A DNA stretch of 48,821 bases from Pseudomonas sp. AKS31 (GCF_023634765.1 NZ_JAMLFX010000003.1:554245-603065), one strand, 5' to 3'. Positions 1-8,594 are shown, counted from the stretch's first letter. A program made the numbers and translations. Notes: generated by a model not told the origin, from the sequence alone.

Positions 1-1305
1 CAACCGGTCGAGCCAGAACCTGAGCCTGAAGCGCCTGTGGCGGCTGAACTGCCACTGACTCCGGCGGCCGAGCCCTGGCTGACCTTGCCCGTGGCGGAAG
101 AGCCGGTGGCGTTGGTTGAAGAGGCTGCACCGCACATTACGCCAGAGATTCCTGCGCCTGCTGCGTACGTTCCTGAGGTTGCTCCGGCGCCGGTGGTTGA
201 GCCGGTTGTCGAGCCTGCGCCGGTTGTCGCTGAGCCTGTTATTCCGGCGTTTGCTGCCCCGGTTGCCCCTGTTGTTCAACAGCCCGAGCCTGCACCTGTT
301 GCGGTTGCTCCAGTCGTGCCGGTTGAAGTGGTTGCTGAGGCCCCAGTCGAAGCCCCGCGCACCGAAGAAACCAAAGCCGGTTTCTTCGCCCGCCTCAAGC
401 AAGGTCTGTCGAAAACCAGCGCCAGCATCGGCGAAGGCATGGCCAGTCTGTTCCTCGGCCGCAAAACCATCGACGACGATCTGCTCGATGACCTCGAAAC
501 CCGTCTGCTCACCGCCGACGTCGGCGTCGAAGCCACCACGCAGATCATCCAGCGCCTGACCCAGAAGGTCGCGCGCAAGGAACTGGCCGACGCTGACGCG
601 CTGTACAAGTCCCTGCAGGCCGAACTGGCCGCGATGCTCAAGCCGGTCGAACAACCGCTGAAAATCGCCTCGCAGCACAAGCCGTTCGTGATTCTGGTGG
701 TCGGCGTCAACGGCGCCGGCAAAACCACTACCATCGGCAAACTGGCGAAGAAGCTGCAACTGGAAGGCAAGAAAGTCATGCTGGCCGCCGGTGACACCTT
801 CCGCGCCGCCGCCGTGGAGCAGTTGCAGGTCTGGGGCGAGCGCAACAAGATTCCGGTCATTGCTCAGCACACCGGTGCTGACTCGGCTTCGGTGATCTTC
901 GACGCCGTGCAGGCCGCCAAGGCCCGTGGCATCGACGTATTGATCGCTGACACCGCCGGTCGTCTGCACACCAAAGACAACCTGATGGAAGAACTGAAAA
1001 AGGTTCGCCGGGTGATCGGCAAGCTCGACGCCGACGCGCCGCACGAAGTATTGCTGGTGCTCGACGCCGGTACCGGTCAGAACGCCATCAACCAGGCCAA
1101 GCAATTCAACCAGACCGTCGAACTGACCGGCCTGGCGCTGACCAAGCTCGACGGCACCGCCAAGGGCGGGGTGATTTTCGCCCTGGCCAAGCAGTTTGGC
1201 CTGCCGATCCGCTACATCGGCGTCGGTGAAGGCATCGACGATTTGCGTACCTTTGAAGCCGAACCCTTTGTCCAGGCATTGTTTGCCGAGCGGGAGCGTT
1301 CATGA
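1..1305 (+). CDS. ftsY: Signal recognition particle receptor FtsY (5' end missing)
   Basis: SRP receptor GTPase that docks ribosome-SRP complexes at the inner membrane for co-translational insertion. The reading frame is open from base 1, so the true start lies before the window; a GTG at 37 is only an internal codon. The visible first ~110 residues are an acidic Ala/Pro/Val/Glu-rich low-complexity region, as in other proteobacterial FtsY A domains. The helical N domain and the GTPase G domain follow, with the P-loop [42 protein letters not shown] and the guanine-specificity motif [10 protein letters not shown]. The stop overlaps the ftsE start (ATGA), so translation of the two is probably coupled. 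Identification is secure; only the N-terminus is unknown. Confidence 0.97.
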   Translation, partial: QPVEPEPEPEAPVAAELPLTPAAEPWLTLPVAEEPVALVEEAAPHITPEIPAPAAYVPEVAPAPVVEPVVEPAPVVAEPVIPAFAAPVAPVVQQPEPAPVAVAPVVPVEVVAEAPVEAPRTEETKAGFFARLKQGLSKTSASIGEGMASLFLGRKTIDDDLLDDLETRLLTADVGVEATTQIIQRLTQKVARKELADADALYKSLQAELAAMLKPVEQPLKIASQHKPFVILVVGVNGAGKTTTIGKLAKKLQLEGKKVMLAAGDTFRAAAVEQLQVWGERNKIPVIAQHTGADSASVIFDAVQAAKARGIDVLIADTAGRLHTKDNLMEELKKVRRVIGKLDADAPHEVLLVLDAGTGQNAINQAKQFNQTVELTGLALTKLDGTAKGGVIFALAKQFGLPIRYIGVGEGIDDLRTFEAEPFVQALFAERERS

Positions 1306-1973
1306 TTCGTTTCGAACAGGTCGGTAAACGCTACCCGAACGGTCACGTCGGCTTGCATGAGCTGAGCTTTCGAGTCCGTCGTGGCGAGTTCTTGTTTGTC
1401 ACCGGCCACTCCGGCGCCGGTAAATCCACTTTGTTGCGTCTGTTGCTGGCGATGGAGCGTCCGACCAGCGGCAAACTGCTGCTCGCCGGGCAAGACCTGA
1501 GCACCATCAGCAACGCACAGATCCCGTTCCTGCGCCGGCAGATCGGTGTGGTGTTCCAGAATCACCAGTTGCTGTTCGATCGCACGGTGTTCAATAACGT
1601 CGCGCTGCCGCTGCAGATTCTCGGGCTGTCCAAGGCCGAAATCGCCAAGCGCGTCGATTCGGCGCTGGAGCGTGTGGCGCTGTCGGATAAAACCGATCTG
1701 TACCCCGGCGACCTGTCCACCGGTCAGCAACAGCGCGTCGGCATTGCCCGCGCCATTGTTCACCGTCCGGCCTTGCTGTTGGCCGACGAACCGACCGGCA
1801 ACCTCGACCCGCGTCTGGCGGCTGAAATCATGGGTGTGTTCGAAGACATCAACCGTCTGGGCACCAGTGTGTTGATCGCCAGTCACGATCTGGCACTGAT
1901 CGCGCGCATGCGTCACCGCATGCTGACCCTGCAACGCGGCCGACTGATCGGCGATGGGGAGGCCGGAGTATGA
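1302..1973 (+). CDS. ftsE: Cell division ATP-binding protein FtsE
   Basis: ATPase of the FtsEX complex, which links the divisome to activation of septal peptidoglycan hydrolases on the cytoplasmic face of the membrane. The 223-residue protein is the usual family length. It shows Walker A GHSGAGKST, the ABC signature as LSTGQQQRVGIAR, Walker B LLLADEPTGNLDP and the switch histidine in ASHD. Start and stop overlap ftsY and ftsX by four bases each (ATGA), the conserved ftsYEX arrangement. Nothing unusual is seen. Confidence 0.97.
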   Translation: MIRFEQVGKRYPNGHVGLHELSFRVRRGEFLFVTGHSGAGKSTLLRLLLAMERPTSGKLLLAGQDLSTISNAQIPFLRRQIGVVFQNHQLLFDRTVFNNVALPLQILGLSKAEIAKRVDSALERVALSDKTDLYPGDLSTGQQQRVGIARAIVHRPALLLADEPTGNLDPRLAAEIMGVFEDINRLGTSVLIASHDLALIARMRHRMLTLQRGRLIGDGEAGV

Positions 1974-2995
1974 GTGCGACACGCAGTCCCAAGGTTTCCG
2001 AGCGCGTGGCGCCGAAAGCCGCCGATCCGCAGCCACCGAAGAAGAAAAAACACGACGAAGACGATGGCCCGGACTTCGCCACGCTGTTCCGCGCGTGGAT
2101 CGAAAGCCATCGCGCCAGCCTGCTCGACAGTTTGCGTCGTCTCGGCAAGCAGCCAATCGGCAGTTTCTTCACCTGCATGGTGATGGCCGTGGCGCTGAGC
2201 CTGCCGATGGGGCTTTCGCTGTTGCTGAACAATGTCGAACGTCTTGGCGGTTCGTGGCAGCGCGCGGCGCAGATCTCGTTGTATCTGCAACTCGACGCCA
2301 GCCCGGAGCAGGGCGAGTCGTTGCGTGAACAGATCAAAGGCATGCCCGGCGTAGCTGATGCTGAATACGTCGGTCGTGATCAGGCGCTGGAAGAGTTTCA
2401 GCAACAGTCCGGACTGGGCGAAGCCCTGCGTGAGCTGCCGGAGAACCCGTTGCCGGGCGTAGTGCTGGTCACGCCGAACGAAGTCGACAAGCCAACTCTG
2501 GAAGCATTAAGACAAAAACTTTCCGAGCTGCCCAAGGTACAACAGGCGCAACTTGATCTAGTCTGGGTCGAGCGTCTGGCCGCCATCCTCAAGCTTGGCG
2601 ATCGTTTTGTTTTCGGTCTGACGGTGCTTTTGGTTTCTGCATTACTTTTGGTGATAGGCAATACCATTCGTCTTCATATTGAAAACCGCCGCACCGAGAT
2701 AGAAGTGATTAAACTCGTCGGCGGCACTGACAGCTATGTGCGTCGTCCCTTCCTTTATATGGGCGCGTTGTATGGCTTCGGTGCGGGACTTTTGTCCTGG
2801 GGTGTATTGGCGTTCGGCCTGAACTGGCTGAACGACGCGGTGGTTGGACTGGCCGGCTTGTACGGCAGTGATTTCGCGCTGGCCGGAGTGCCAGTTGCCG
2901 ACGGTCTGTCGCTCTTGCTTGGCGCGGTGCTGTTGGGTTATATCGGTGCATGGATTGCAGTCGCACGCCATCTCAGGGAGCTGGCGCCGAAGTAG
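1970..2995 (+). CDS. ftsX: Cell division protein FtsX
   Basis: Integral membrane partner of FtsE; its periplasmic loop recruits amidase activators in related bacteria. The 341-residue protein has a charged Lys/Asp-rich cytoplasmic N-terminal tail (roughly residues 15-40), a first membrane segment near 65-85, a periplasmic domain of about 120 residues, and three further membrane segments in the C-terminal third, the expected four-span FtsX fold. The N-terminal tail is longer than in E. coli. It overlaps ftsE by ATGA. No terminator separates it from rpoH, so readthrough into rpoH is possible. Confidence 0.96.
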   Translation: MSATRSPKVSERVAPKAADPQPPKKKKHDEDDGPDFATLFRAWIESHRASLLDSLRRLGKQPIGSFFTCMVMAVALSLPMGLSLLLNNVERLGGSWQRAAQISLYLQLDASPEQGESLREQIKGMPGVADAEYVGRDQALEEFQQQSGLGEALRELPENPLPGVVLVTPNEVDKPTLEALRQKLSELPKVQQAQLDLVWVERLAAILKLGDRFVFGLTVLLVSALLLVIGNTIRLHIENRRTEIEVIKLVGGTDSYVRRPFLYMGALYGFGAGLLSWGVLAFGLNWLNDAVVGLAGLYGSDFALAGVPVADGLSLLLGAVLLGYIGAWIAVARHLRELAPK

Positions 2996-3034
2996 AATCT
3001 TTTTTGCGCGTGATTGACCTCGCGGTTTTTTTGG

Positions 3035-3061
3035 GAACTTGCACTTGAATTCCCGGTCAAT
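3035..3061 (+). promoter_or_regulatory. Candidate AlgU (sigma-22/RpoE-type) promoter of rpoH
   Basis: GAACTT at 3035-3040, a 16-base spacer and TCAAT at 3057-3061 fit the ECF sigma-E/AlgU pattern GAACTT-N16/17-TC(T/A)nA. It lies 50-75 bases before the rpoH start. Control of rpoH by an envelope-stress sigma factor is established in enterics and P. aeruginosa; here the site is inferred from sequence only. Confidence 0.6.
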
Positions 3062-3069
3062 TTTTCGCA

Positions 3070-3083
3070 GTGCCGAGAGGCAC
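3070..3083 (+). other. Small hairpin in the rpoH leader
   Basis: GTGCC-GAGA-GGCAC forms a perfect five-base-pair stem with a GNRA-like GAGA loop. It lies 27 bases before the rpoH start codon and just upstream of the strong Shine-Dalgarno GGGAGG (3096-3101). It may stabilise the leader or form part of a temperature-sensitive structure, but no pairing with the Shine-Dalgarno itself is obvious. Confidence 0.4.
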
Positions 3084-3110
3084 GAGTATGTAAGTGGGAG
3101 GTTTTTTCGC

Positions 3111-3965
3111 ATGACCAATTCTTTGCAACCTGCGTATGCGTTGGTTCCGGGTGCGAACCTGGAAGCCTACGTGCACACCGTCAACAGCATTCCATTGCTG
3201 ACGCCGGAGCAGGAGCGTGAACTGGCCGAGAGTCTCTACTATGAGCAGGATTTGGGGGCGGCTCGGCAGATGGTGCTCGCCCACCTGCGTTTTGTCGTAC
3301 ACATTGCCCGTAGCTATTCCGGCTATGGTCTGGCTCAGGCTGACCTGATCCAGGAAGGTAACGTCGGCCTGATGAAGGCCGTGAAGCGCTTCAACCCGGA
3401 AATGGGTGTGCGTCTGGTGTCGTTCGCCGTGCACTGGATCAAGGCGGAAATTCACGAGTTCATCCTGCGCAACTGGCGCATTGTGAAAGTCGCGACCACC
3501 AAGGCCCAGCGCAAGCTGTTCTTCAACCTGCGCAGCCAGAAGAAACGTCTGGCGTGGCTGAACAACGAGGAAGTCCACCGCGTGGCGGAAAGCCTCGGCG
3601 TCGAGCCGCGGGAAGTGCGCGAGATGGAAAGTCGCCTGACCGGCCATGACATGGCCTTCGACCCGGCTGCTGAAGCCGACGACGACAGCGCTTTCCAGTC
3701 GCCGGCCAACTATCTGGAAGACCACCGGTACGACCCGGCCCGTCAACTGGAGGATGCCGACTGGAGTGACAACTCCAACCACAATCTGCACGAAGCGCTG
3801 GAAGTGCTGGACGAACGTAGCCGCGACATCCTCTACCAGCGCTGGCTGGCAGAAGAGAAAGCCACGCTGCACGACCTGGCGCAGAAGTACAACGTATCGG
3901 CCGAGCGGATCCGTCAGCTCGAAAAGAGTGCGATGAACAAGCTCAAGTTGTCGATCGCCGCGTAA
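3111..3965 (+). CDS. rpoH: Heat-shock RNA polymerase sigma factor RpoH (sigma-32)
   Basis: Directs RNA polymerase to heat-shock promoters. The ATG at 3111 follows a strong Shine-Dalgarno (GGGAGG) at nine bases and gives 284 residues, the usual Pseudomonas RpoH length; an upstream in-frame start at 3039 would overlap the promoter region and is rejected. Region 2 is clear ([19 protein letters not shown], then [20 protein letters not shown]). The RpoH box reads QRKLFFNLR, a hallmark separating sigma-32 from other sigma-70 family members, and region 4 ends with [17 protein letters not shown]. An intrinsic terminator follows 23 bases downstream. Confidence 0.97.
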   Translation: MTNSLQPAYALVPGANLEAYVHTVNSIPLLTPEQERELAESLYYEQDLGAARQMVLAHLRFVVHIARSYSGYGLAQADLIQEGNVGLMKAVKRFNPEMGVRLVSFAVHWIKAEIHEFILRNWRIVKVATTKAQRKLFFNLRSQKKRLAWLNNEEVHRVAESLGVEPREVREMESRLTGHDMAFDPAAEADDDSAFQSPANYLEDHRYDPARQLEDADWSDNSNHNLHEALEVLDERSRDILYQRWLAEEKATLHDLAQKYNVSAERIRQLEKSAMNKLKLSIAA

Positions 3966-3988
3966 CCGGCGCCTCGGCAATAAAAAAT

Positions 3989-4017
3989 GCCCCGATCAGC
4001 GATGATCGGGGCGTTTT
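3989..4017 (+). terminator. Rho-independent terminator of rpoH
   Basis: GCCCCGATCA-GCGA-TGATCGGGGC is a perfect ten-base-pair stem with a four-base loop, followed by GTTTT. An A-run precedes the stem, so it could also work in the opposite direction for the convergent mtgA transcript. Confidence 0.92.
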
Positions 4018-4030
4018 CATTTAGAAGATC

Positions 4031-4107
4031 AAAAGATCGCAGCCTTCGGCAGCTCCTGCATTGGATTGCATTTCACCTGCAGGAGCTACCGAAAGCTGCG
4101 ATCTTTT
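4031..4107. repeat. REP-like inverted repeat, family 1 (copy a)
   Basis: Two arms of about 30 bases (AAAAGATCGCAGCCTTCGGC... and its complement) face each other across a ~17-base AT-richer spacer. The downstream arm has a few mismatches. Further copies lie at 16371, 21812, 43676 and 44467. It sits between the convergent rpoH and mtgA genes. Confidence 0.88.
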
Positions 4108-4115
4108 GCTTTTAA

Positions 4116-4838
4116 TCACTGCGACCAAGGTGCCCGGCGCGAATCGTTGAGGCCCAGCAAATAGCTATCTCCACCCAACTGACTCATCTGCTGCCGAATC
4201 CACCCGGCCCTGCGCGACACATAAGCGGTCGGATGGCTGGCACTCCAGACACGCGGATTGGGCAGAACGGCCGCCAGATAGCTCGCTTGTTGTCGTGATA
4301 ACGACTTGGCGCTTACGCCAAAGTGATGCCGTGCCGCCGCTTCGGCACCAAACACGCCGTCGTCCCACTCGACGCTGTTCAAATACACCTCAAGAATGCG
4401 TTGCTTTGGCCAGAGCACCTCGATCAGCGCAGTAAACCATGCCTCCAGGCCTTTGCGCAGGTAGCTGCGGCCGGCCCAAAGAAACAGATTCTTCGATACT
4501 TGTTGGCTCAAGGTGCTGGCGCCGCGAATCGAGCCGCCGAGTTCGTTGTGGGCCAGCGCTGCCTGGATCGCGCTGAAATCAAAACCCCAATGCTCGGGAA
4601 ACTTCTGATCCTCACCGGCCATGACCGCCACCTTGAGGTCATCGGAGATCTCGTCCCACGGCTTCCACCTGCGTTGCAGATCAATCGGCTCACCATCGAC
4701 CCAGGACTCGATCTTGCGCTCGACCATCAACGCCGTGCCCGGCGGCGGCACGAAGCGAAACACCAGCACCAGCAAGACGCTGCCACCGGCGAACCAGAGC
4801 AGGGCCTTCGTGAGACGACGGAAAATAGTACGCAGCAT
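4116..4838 (-). CDS. mtgA: Monofunctional biosynthetic peptidoglycan transglycosylase MtgA
   Basis: GT51 glycosyltransferase that polymerises lipid II into glycan strands at the outer face of the inner membrane. The chosen ATG (4838) gives 240 residues with a single N-terminal membrane anchor (LLWFAGGSVLLVLVFRF); the longer frame to 4913 would add 25 unlikely residues and abut the divergent gene. Family motifs are present: catalytic Glu in AGEDQKFPEHWGFD, GASTLSQQVSKNLFL, the RKGLEAWFTALIE motif and EVYLNSVEW. There is no transpeptidase domain, which separates it from class A PBPs. Confidence 0.95.
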   Translation of the reverse strand: MLRTIFRRLTKALLWFAGGSVLLVLVFRFVPPPGTALMVERKIESWVDGEPIDLQRRWKPWDEISDDLKVAVMAGEDQKFPEHWGFDFSAIQAALAHNELGGSIRGASTLSQQVSKNLFLWAGRSYLRKGLEAWFTALIEVLWPKQRILEVYLNSVEWDDGVFGAEAAARHHFGVSAKSLSRQQASYLAAVLPNPRVWSASHPTAYVSRRAGWIRQQMSQLGGDSYLLGLNDSRRAPWSQ

Positions 4839-4912
4839 AGAGATGGCTTGGCCGAACCGGTGGAGCGGGCCATTATACAGACCCTGCCGATCGCGTCTGA
4901 CTGGAGTTCCCA

Positions 4913-5293
4913 ATGCTGCGTGGCTTTTTGATGCTGGCCGCTTTTTTCGGTTTCACCGGGGTCGCTTTGGGTGCGTTTGCCGCCCATGGCCTGAAAAATC
5001 GCCTGACACCCGAATACCTGACGATTTTCCATACCGGCGTTACCTATCAACTGGTGCACACCCTGGCGCTGTTCGGTGTGGCGCTGCTGGCTACGCAGAT
5101 TCAGGGGCGACTGGTCGCTTGGGCTGGCGTGTCGTTCACCGTCGGCATCCTGCTGTTCTCCGGCAGTCTGTATGTGCTGACCATGACCGGCATCAGCAAG
5201 CTCGGCATCATCACCCCGTTCGGTGGTTTGGCATTTCTGGCCGGATGGGTTTGCCTGGGGCTCGCCGCCTGGCGCCTGCAACCAACCGCTTGA
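4913..5293 (+). CDS. DUF423 (YgdD-like) inner membrane protein
   Basis: A 126-residue protein with four predicted membrane helices. It begins with the family pattern LAAFFGFTGVALGAFAAHG, followed by a HTGVTYQLVHTLALFGVALL segment, both typical of DUF423. Biochemical function is unknown across the family. It is divergent from mtgA (74 bases between starts) and precedes thiS, from which it is separated by a candidate promoter. Confidence 0.9.
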   Translation: MLRGFLMLAAFFGFTGVALGAFAAHGLKNRLTPEYLTIFHTGVTYQLVHTLALFGVALLATQIQGRLVAWAGVSFTVGILLFSGSLYVLTMTGISKLGIITPFGGLAFLAGWVCLGLAAWRLQPTA

Positions 5294-5302
5294 CGCTTGG
5301 TG

Positions 5303-5332
5303 CTGACCTTTAGGTCATGATCGGGCTAGAAT
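5303..5332 (+). promoter_or_regulatory. Candidate sigma-70 promoter of thiSG with overlapping palindrome
   Basis: CTGACC (5303-5308), an 18-base spacer and TAGAAT (5327-5332) make a reasonable housekeeping promoter, placing the transcript start about 25 bases before thiS. The -35 box is embedded in a perfect palindrome, TGACCT-TT-AGGTCA (5304-5317), which looks like an operator for a dimeric regulator. The regulator is unknown. Confidence 0.55.
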
Positions 5333-5364
5333 GCCACCCCCTAAAAATGATGGCGGCCTAGCGC

Positions 5365-5565
5365 ATGCGCATTCAGTTGAACGGCGAATCCCTTGAACTG
5401 CCCGACGGCGAGACCGTTGCGGCCCTGATCACCCGTCTGGAACTGACCGGACGCCGGGTGGCAGTCGAACTCAATCTGGATATCGTTCCGCGCAGCCAGC
5501 ATGCCAGCACCACGCTCAATGACGGCGACAACGTCGAAGTGGTGCACGCCATCGGCGGCGGCTGA
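5365..5565 (+). CDS. thiS: Sulfur carrier protein ThiS
   Basis: A 66-residue ubiquitin-fold protein that carries sulfur as a C-terminal thiocarboxylate for thiazole synthesis. It opens with MRIQLNGE, contains [13 protein letters not shown], and ends in the obligatory Gly-Gly (AIGGG). Only a weak Shine-Dalgarno precedes the ATG. It is followed 60 bases later by thiG, the enzyme it serves. Confidence 0.95.
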   Translation: MRIQLNGESLELPDGETVAALITRLELTGRRVAVELNLDIVPRSQHASTTLNDGDNVEVVHAIGGG

Positions 5566-5625
5566 TCGCCCGGCCCGCTAGGGCACAGAATTCTGCAAGA
5601 CCCTCACCTTTAAAGAGGATTCCCC

Positions 5626-6420
5626 ATGAGCATCGTTCGTAGCGACAAGCCTTTTGTACTGGCCGGTCGTACTTACCAGTCGCGTTTGCTGGTCGGTACC
5701 GGCAAGTACCGTGACATGGAAGAAACCCGCCAGGCCATCGAAACCTCGGGTGCCGAGATCGTCACTTTCGCTGTGCGCCGCACCAACCTGGGCCAGATCG
5801 AAGGCGAGCCGAACCTGCTCGACGTGCTGTCGCCGGAGCGCTACACCTTCCTGCCGAACACCGCCGGTTGCTACGACGCCATCGAAGCCGTGCGCACCTG
5901 CCGCCTGGCCCGTGAGCTGCTCGATGGCCACAACCTGGTGAAGCTGGAAGTACTGGCCGACCAGAAGACCCTGTTCCCCAACGTGATCGAAACTCTCAAG
6001 GCTGCGGAAACGCTGGTCAAGGAAGGCTTCGACGTGATGGTGTACACCAGCGATGACCCGATCATCGCCCGGCAACTGGCAGAAATCGGCTGCATCGCGG
6101 TGATGCCGCTGGCCGGTCTGATCGGTTCCGGTCTGGGCATCTGCAACCCGTACAACCTGCAGATCATCCTCGAAGAAGCCAACATTCCCGTATTGGTCGA
6201 TGCCGGTGTCGGCACTGCGTCCGACGCGACCATCGCCATGGAACTGGGTTGCGATGCAGTGCTGATGAACTCGGCCATCGCCCACGCCCAGCAGCCGGTG
6301 ATGATGGCTGAAGCCATGAAACACGCCATCGTTGCAGGCCGTCTGGCCTACCTCGCTGGCCGTATGCCGAAAAAACTCTATGCCAGCGCCTCTTCGCCGC
6401 TGGATGGTCTGATCAAGTAA
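5626..6420 (+). CDS. thiG: Thiazole synthase ThiG
   Basis: TIM-barrel enzyme that joins 1-deoxyxylulose-5-phosphate, dehydroglycine and ThiS-bound sulfur into the thiazole of thiamine. The 264-residue length is typical. Visible motifs are [15 protein letters not shown], the imine-forming lysine in NLVKLEVL, and the phosphate-binding end of the barrel around [19 protein letters not shown] good Shine-Dalgarno (AAAGAGGA) precedes the ATG. It is co-oriented with thiS and trmB. Confidence 0.97.
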   Translation: MSIVRSDKPFVLAGRTYQSRLLVGTGKYRDMEETRQAIETSGAEIVTFAVRRTNLGQIEGEPNLLDVLSPERYTFLPNTAGCYDAIEAVRTCRLARELLDGHNLVKLEVLADQKTLFPNVIETLKAAETLVKEGFDVMVYTSDDPIIARQLAEIGCIAVMPLAGLIGSGLGICNPYNLQIILEEANIPVLVDAGVGTASDATIAMELGCDAVLMNSAIAHAQQPVMMAEAMKHAIVAGRLAYLAGRMPKKLYASASSPLDGLIK

Positions 6421-6429
6421 GAGCCATTG

Positions 6430-7155
6430 ATGACTGAATCGAACGACACGCCTATCCAGACGGAAGAAGGCGACGAGCGCCAACACCGCCGCATCAAGAG
6501 TTTCGTGATGCGTGCCGGGCGCATGACCGAAGGCCAGCAACGCGGTCTGGATCAGGGCGCGCCGCTGTACGTGCTGCCGCTGGCGGACGCGCCGGTGGAT
6601 TACGATCAAGTGTTCGGCCGTTCGGCACCGCGCTCGCTGGAGATCGGTTTCGGCATGGGCCACTCGCTGCTGGAAATGGCCGCGGCGGCACCGGAGCAGG
6701 ATTTCATTGGTGTTGAGGTTCACCGTCCGGGTGTTGGCGCGCTGCTCAATGGTGTGCTGACTCAGGGCCTGACCAACCTGCGGGTCTACGATTGCGACGC
6801 GATCGAGGTGCTCAACCGCTGCATCGCCGACAACAGCCTCGATCGCCTGATGCTGTTCTTCCCGGACCCGTGGCACAAGAGCCGTCACCACAAGCGTCGT
6901 ATCGTTCAGGCCTCGTTCGCTGAACTGGTGCGCAGCAAATTGAAGGTCGGCGGCATTCTGCACATGGCCACCGACTGGGAACCGTACGCCGAATACATGC
7001 TGGAAGTGATGAACGTCGCCCCGGGCTACCGCAACCTCGCCGAAGACGGCAAGTGCGTGCCGCGCCCGGCCGAACGCCCGATCACCAAGTTCGAACGCCG
7101 CGGCGAACGTCTTGGCCATGGCGTGTGGGACCTGAAGTTCGAAAAACTCGCTTAA
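6430..7155 (+). CDS. trmB: tRNA (guanine-N7-)-methyltransferase TrmB
   Basis: SAM-dependent enzyme that makes m7G46 in tRNA variable loops. The ATG at 6430 is preferred over a TTG one codon earlier; 241 residues. SAM-binding [15 protein letters not shown] and the tRNA-binding/catalytic [15 protein letters not shown] signature are clear. It starts nine bases after thiG stops, so it is probably in the thiSG transcript. An inverted repeat follows the stop codon. Confidence 0.96.
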   Translation: MTESNDTPIQTEEGDERQHRRIKSFVMRAGRMTEGQQRGLDQGAPLYVLPLADAPVDYDQVFGRSAPRSLEIGFGMGHSLLEMAAAAPEQDFIGVEVHRPGVGALLNGVLTQGLTNLRVYDCDAIEVLNRCIADNSLDRLMLFFPDPWHKSRHHKRRIVQASFAELVRSKLKVGGILHMATDWEPYAEYMLEVMNVAPGYRNLAEDGKCVPRPAERPITKFERRGERLGHGVWDLKFEKLA

Positions 7156-7171
7156 GCATCACGCAACACCC

Positions 7172-7256
7172 CTGTAGGAGTTGCGGCACGCTGCGATCTT
7201 TGATCTTGATTTTGATTTTGAAGATCAAAGATCGCAGCGTGCCGCAGCTCCTACAG
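7172..7256. repeat. REP-like inverted repeat, family 1 variant in reversed orientation
   Basis: Two 36-base arms (CTGTAGGAGTTGCGGCACGC... and the complement) with one mismatch and a 13-base spacer. The modules resemble family 1, but here the CTCCTACAG ends are outside and the GATCGCAG ends inside, the reverse of the other copies. It could also terminate trmB transcription. Confidence 0.85.
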
Positions 7257-7333
7257 TTGTTTCTGGAGTTTGCTCAAGTTTGGCTATGATCCGCCGAAAG
7301 CTCGAGGCCCCCATTTGTAAAGGAAGACAAATC

Positions 7334-8122
7334 TTGAAAGCCATTTTTGCCTGCACGCTGGTTCTGGGGCTCATTTGTTGCGCAGCGTGCGAACGGGTAG
7401 TCAGTCCCGAGGAATACTTCGCGAGTGCGCAGAGAACGGCGGCAAAGATCGAGCGCGACGCGAATGACCGGATCAAGCGTGAGGACGCCGGGGAAAGCGT
7501 GCAATACACCCCTGAACAATTGCGCGTTGCCGAAGGTGATCTCGAGGCTCTTGTGGACAACCTCAAGCATGCGTCGGACGGCGGGCACACGCTGGCCACC
7601 TATTTTTTGGCCAGCCTGCAGGACAACCCGATGTTTTCCGAGCAGACGCGCTTACAGACCTGTGGTCTTTATCAGCAGGCCATGGATGATGGATTGTTAG
7701 CGGCTGCGGTGGGCTATTACCATTTGTGCGACAAAGCGTATGAACGATTTGATGCGCAAAATCCTGATCATTTGAAATTCTTGCAGTCTCTCGAGCAGTT
7801 GCTGCTCAAGCCTGATACGCATGCTGACGACTATCCGTTGCAGGCCAAACGTTCGCTGTGTTTCGAAGAAAACGGGGCGCCTGCCGGCAAGGTCGGGCCG
7901 ATGGCCGCGATGCGAGCCCGCGCAGCTGGCTTGGTATTGTCCGAAGACCAGTTTCGGGCTGAGGCCTACTACATACTCGCGTTGACTCGTGTGAACGGCA
8001 GCGATATGCGCGACAGCGGCAATATCGAACACTTCGATAAAGCGATAGCGCTGGGCTGCAAGGATTCCGTTGGCCTCAAGGCGATCCTTCAGGCGCAGAG
8101 CCACTTATCGAAGAATCATTGA
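7334..8122 (+). CDS. Putative lipoprotein with Sel1/TPR-like helices, function unknown
   Basis: The best start is TTG 7334, preceded by AAGGAAG at a good distance; in-frame starts at 7181 and 7286 lack a Shine-Dalgarno or overlap the repeat. The 262-residue protein then begins with a short lipoprotein signal (KAIFACTLVLGLICCAAC) with the acylated cysteine at residue 16 or 19. Residues ~75-135 contain GGHTLATYFLASL and CGLYQQAMDDGLLAAAVGYY, reminiscent of Sel1/TPR helical hairpins. I do not recognise the family. AT content is higher than in its neighbours, and it lies between two inverted repeats in a stretch otherwise filled by conserved core genes, suggesting an acquired, strain-variable gene. 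Confidence 0.7.
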   Translation: MKAIFACTLVLGLICCAACERVVSPEEYFASAQRTAAKIERDANDRIKREDAGESVQYTPEQLRVAEGDLEALVDNLKHASDGGHTLATYFLASLQDNPMFSEQTRLQTCGLYQQAMDDGLLAAAVGYYHLCDKAYERFDAQNPDHLKFLQSLEQLLLKPDTHADDYPLQAKRSLCFEENGAPAGKVGPMAAMRARAAGLVLSEDQFRAEAYYILALTRVNGSDMRDSGNIEHFDKAIALGCKDSVGLKAILQAQSHLSKNH

Positions 8123-8136
8123 ACCAAGGCCCAATA

Positions 8137-8224
8137 GTGGGAGCGAGCCTGCTCGCGAAAGCGGTCTGACAATCAACGATGTTGTTGGATGTTAAGACGC
8201 CTTCGCGAGCAGGCTCGCTCCCAC
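8137..8224. repeat. REP-like inverted repeat, family 2 (copy a)
   Basis: Perfect 23-base arms (GTGGGAGCGAGCCTGCTCGC... and its complement) separated by a 42-base spacer. A second copy lies at 25503-25590. It sits between two convergent genes and may block readthrough in both directions. Confidence 0.92.
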
Positions 8225-8248
8225 AGTTGTTTTGGGGTGATTGCGGAA

Positions 8249-8572
8249 TCAGCGGCGGTCGGCGACTACGCCGATGAGCACGAGGACCACCAACAACACC
8301 GGCGCCAGGCTGTAGTTGTTGAACTGGCTCAAGCCCTTGATCACCCACGGCGTGGCGTAGATCAATGCTGCGCCGCTGCCGATCACGCAAAGCAGCGCCA
8401 TCAGCGGCACGCGCAAGGCACCGGCGATGCTGCCCAGGCGTTGCTCGACCCAGCCTTTGAAGTCGGCGCCGAACAGCACCAGCAGGCAGCCGACCAGCGC
8501 CAGGGCGATTTCCGAAAGGTTGCTGCGGCTCCAGCGGGAGACGGTGGCGAGCAGGTCGAGTATCAAATCCAT
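8249..8572 (-). CDS. DUF3392 family inner membrane protein
   Basis: A 107-residue hydrophobic protein with about three membrane helices (IALALVGCLLVLFG, VPLMALLCVIGSGAALIY, LAPVLLVVLVLIGVVA) and an amphipathic N-terminus. Its size and pattern fit DUF3392, a small family found next to hemW in pseudomonads. Function is unknown. It starts 22 bases after hemW stops and is probably cotranscribed with it. Confidence 0.8.
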   Translation of the reverse strand: MDLILDLLATVSRWSRSNLSEIALALVGCLLVLFGADFKGWVEQRLGSIAGALRVPLMALLCVIGSGAALIYATPWVIKGLSQFNNYSLAPVLLVVLVLIGVVADRR

Positions 8573-8594
8573 GCGTTTTCCCTTGGGACTGAAG

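Noticed and set aside
5293..5365. TPP riboswitch before thiS
   Set aside because: The predicted leader is about 25 bases, and no CUGAGA or thi-box-like sequence is present.
5578..7119. 513-codon open frame on the minus strand across thiG and trmB
   Set aside because: Antisense shadow of two unmistakable genes; the translation is His/Arg/Gln-rich with no family resemblance, typical of opposite-strand frames in GC-rich third-position-biased DNA.
7181..7333. N-terminal extension of the lipoprotein gene to 7181 or 7286
   Set aside because: It would translate the inverted repeat or lacks a Shine-Dalgarno; TTG 7334 has AAGGAAG and begins a lipoprotein signal.
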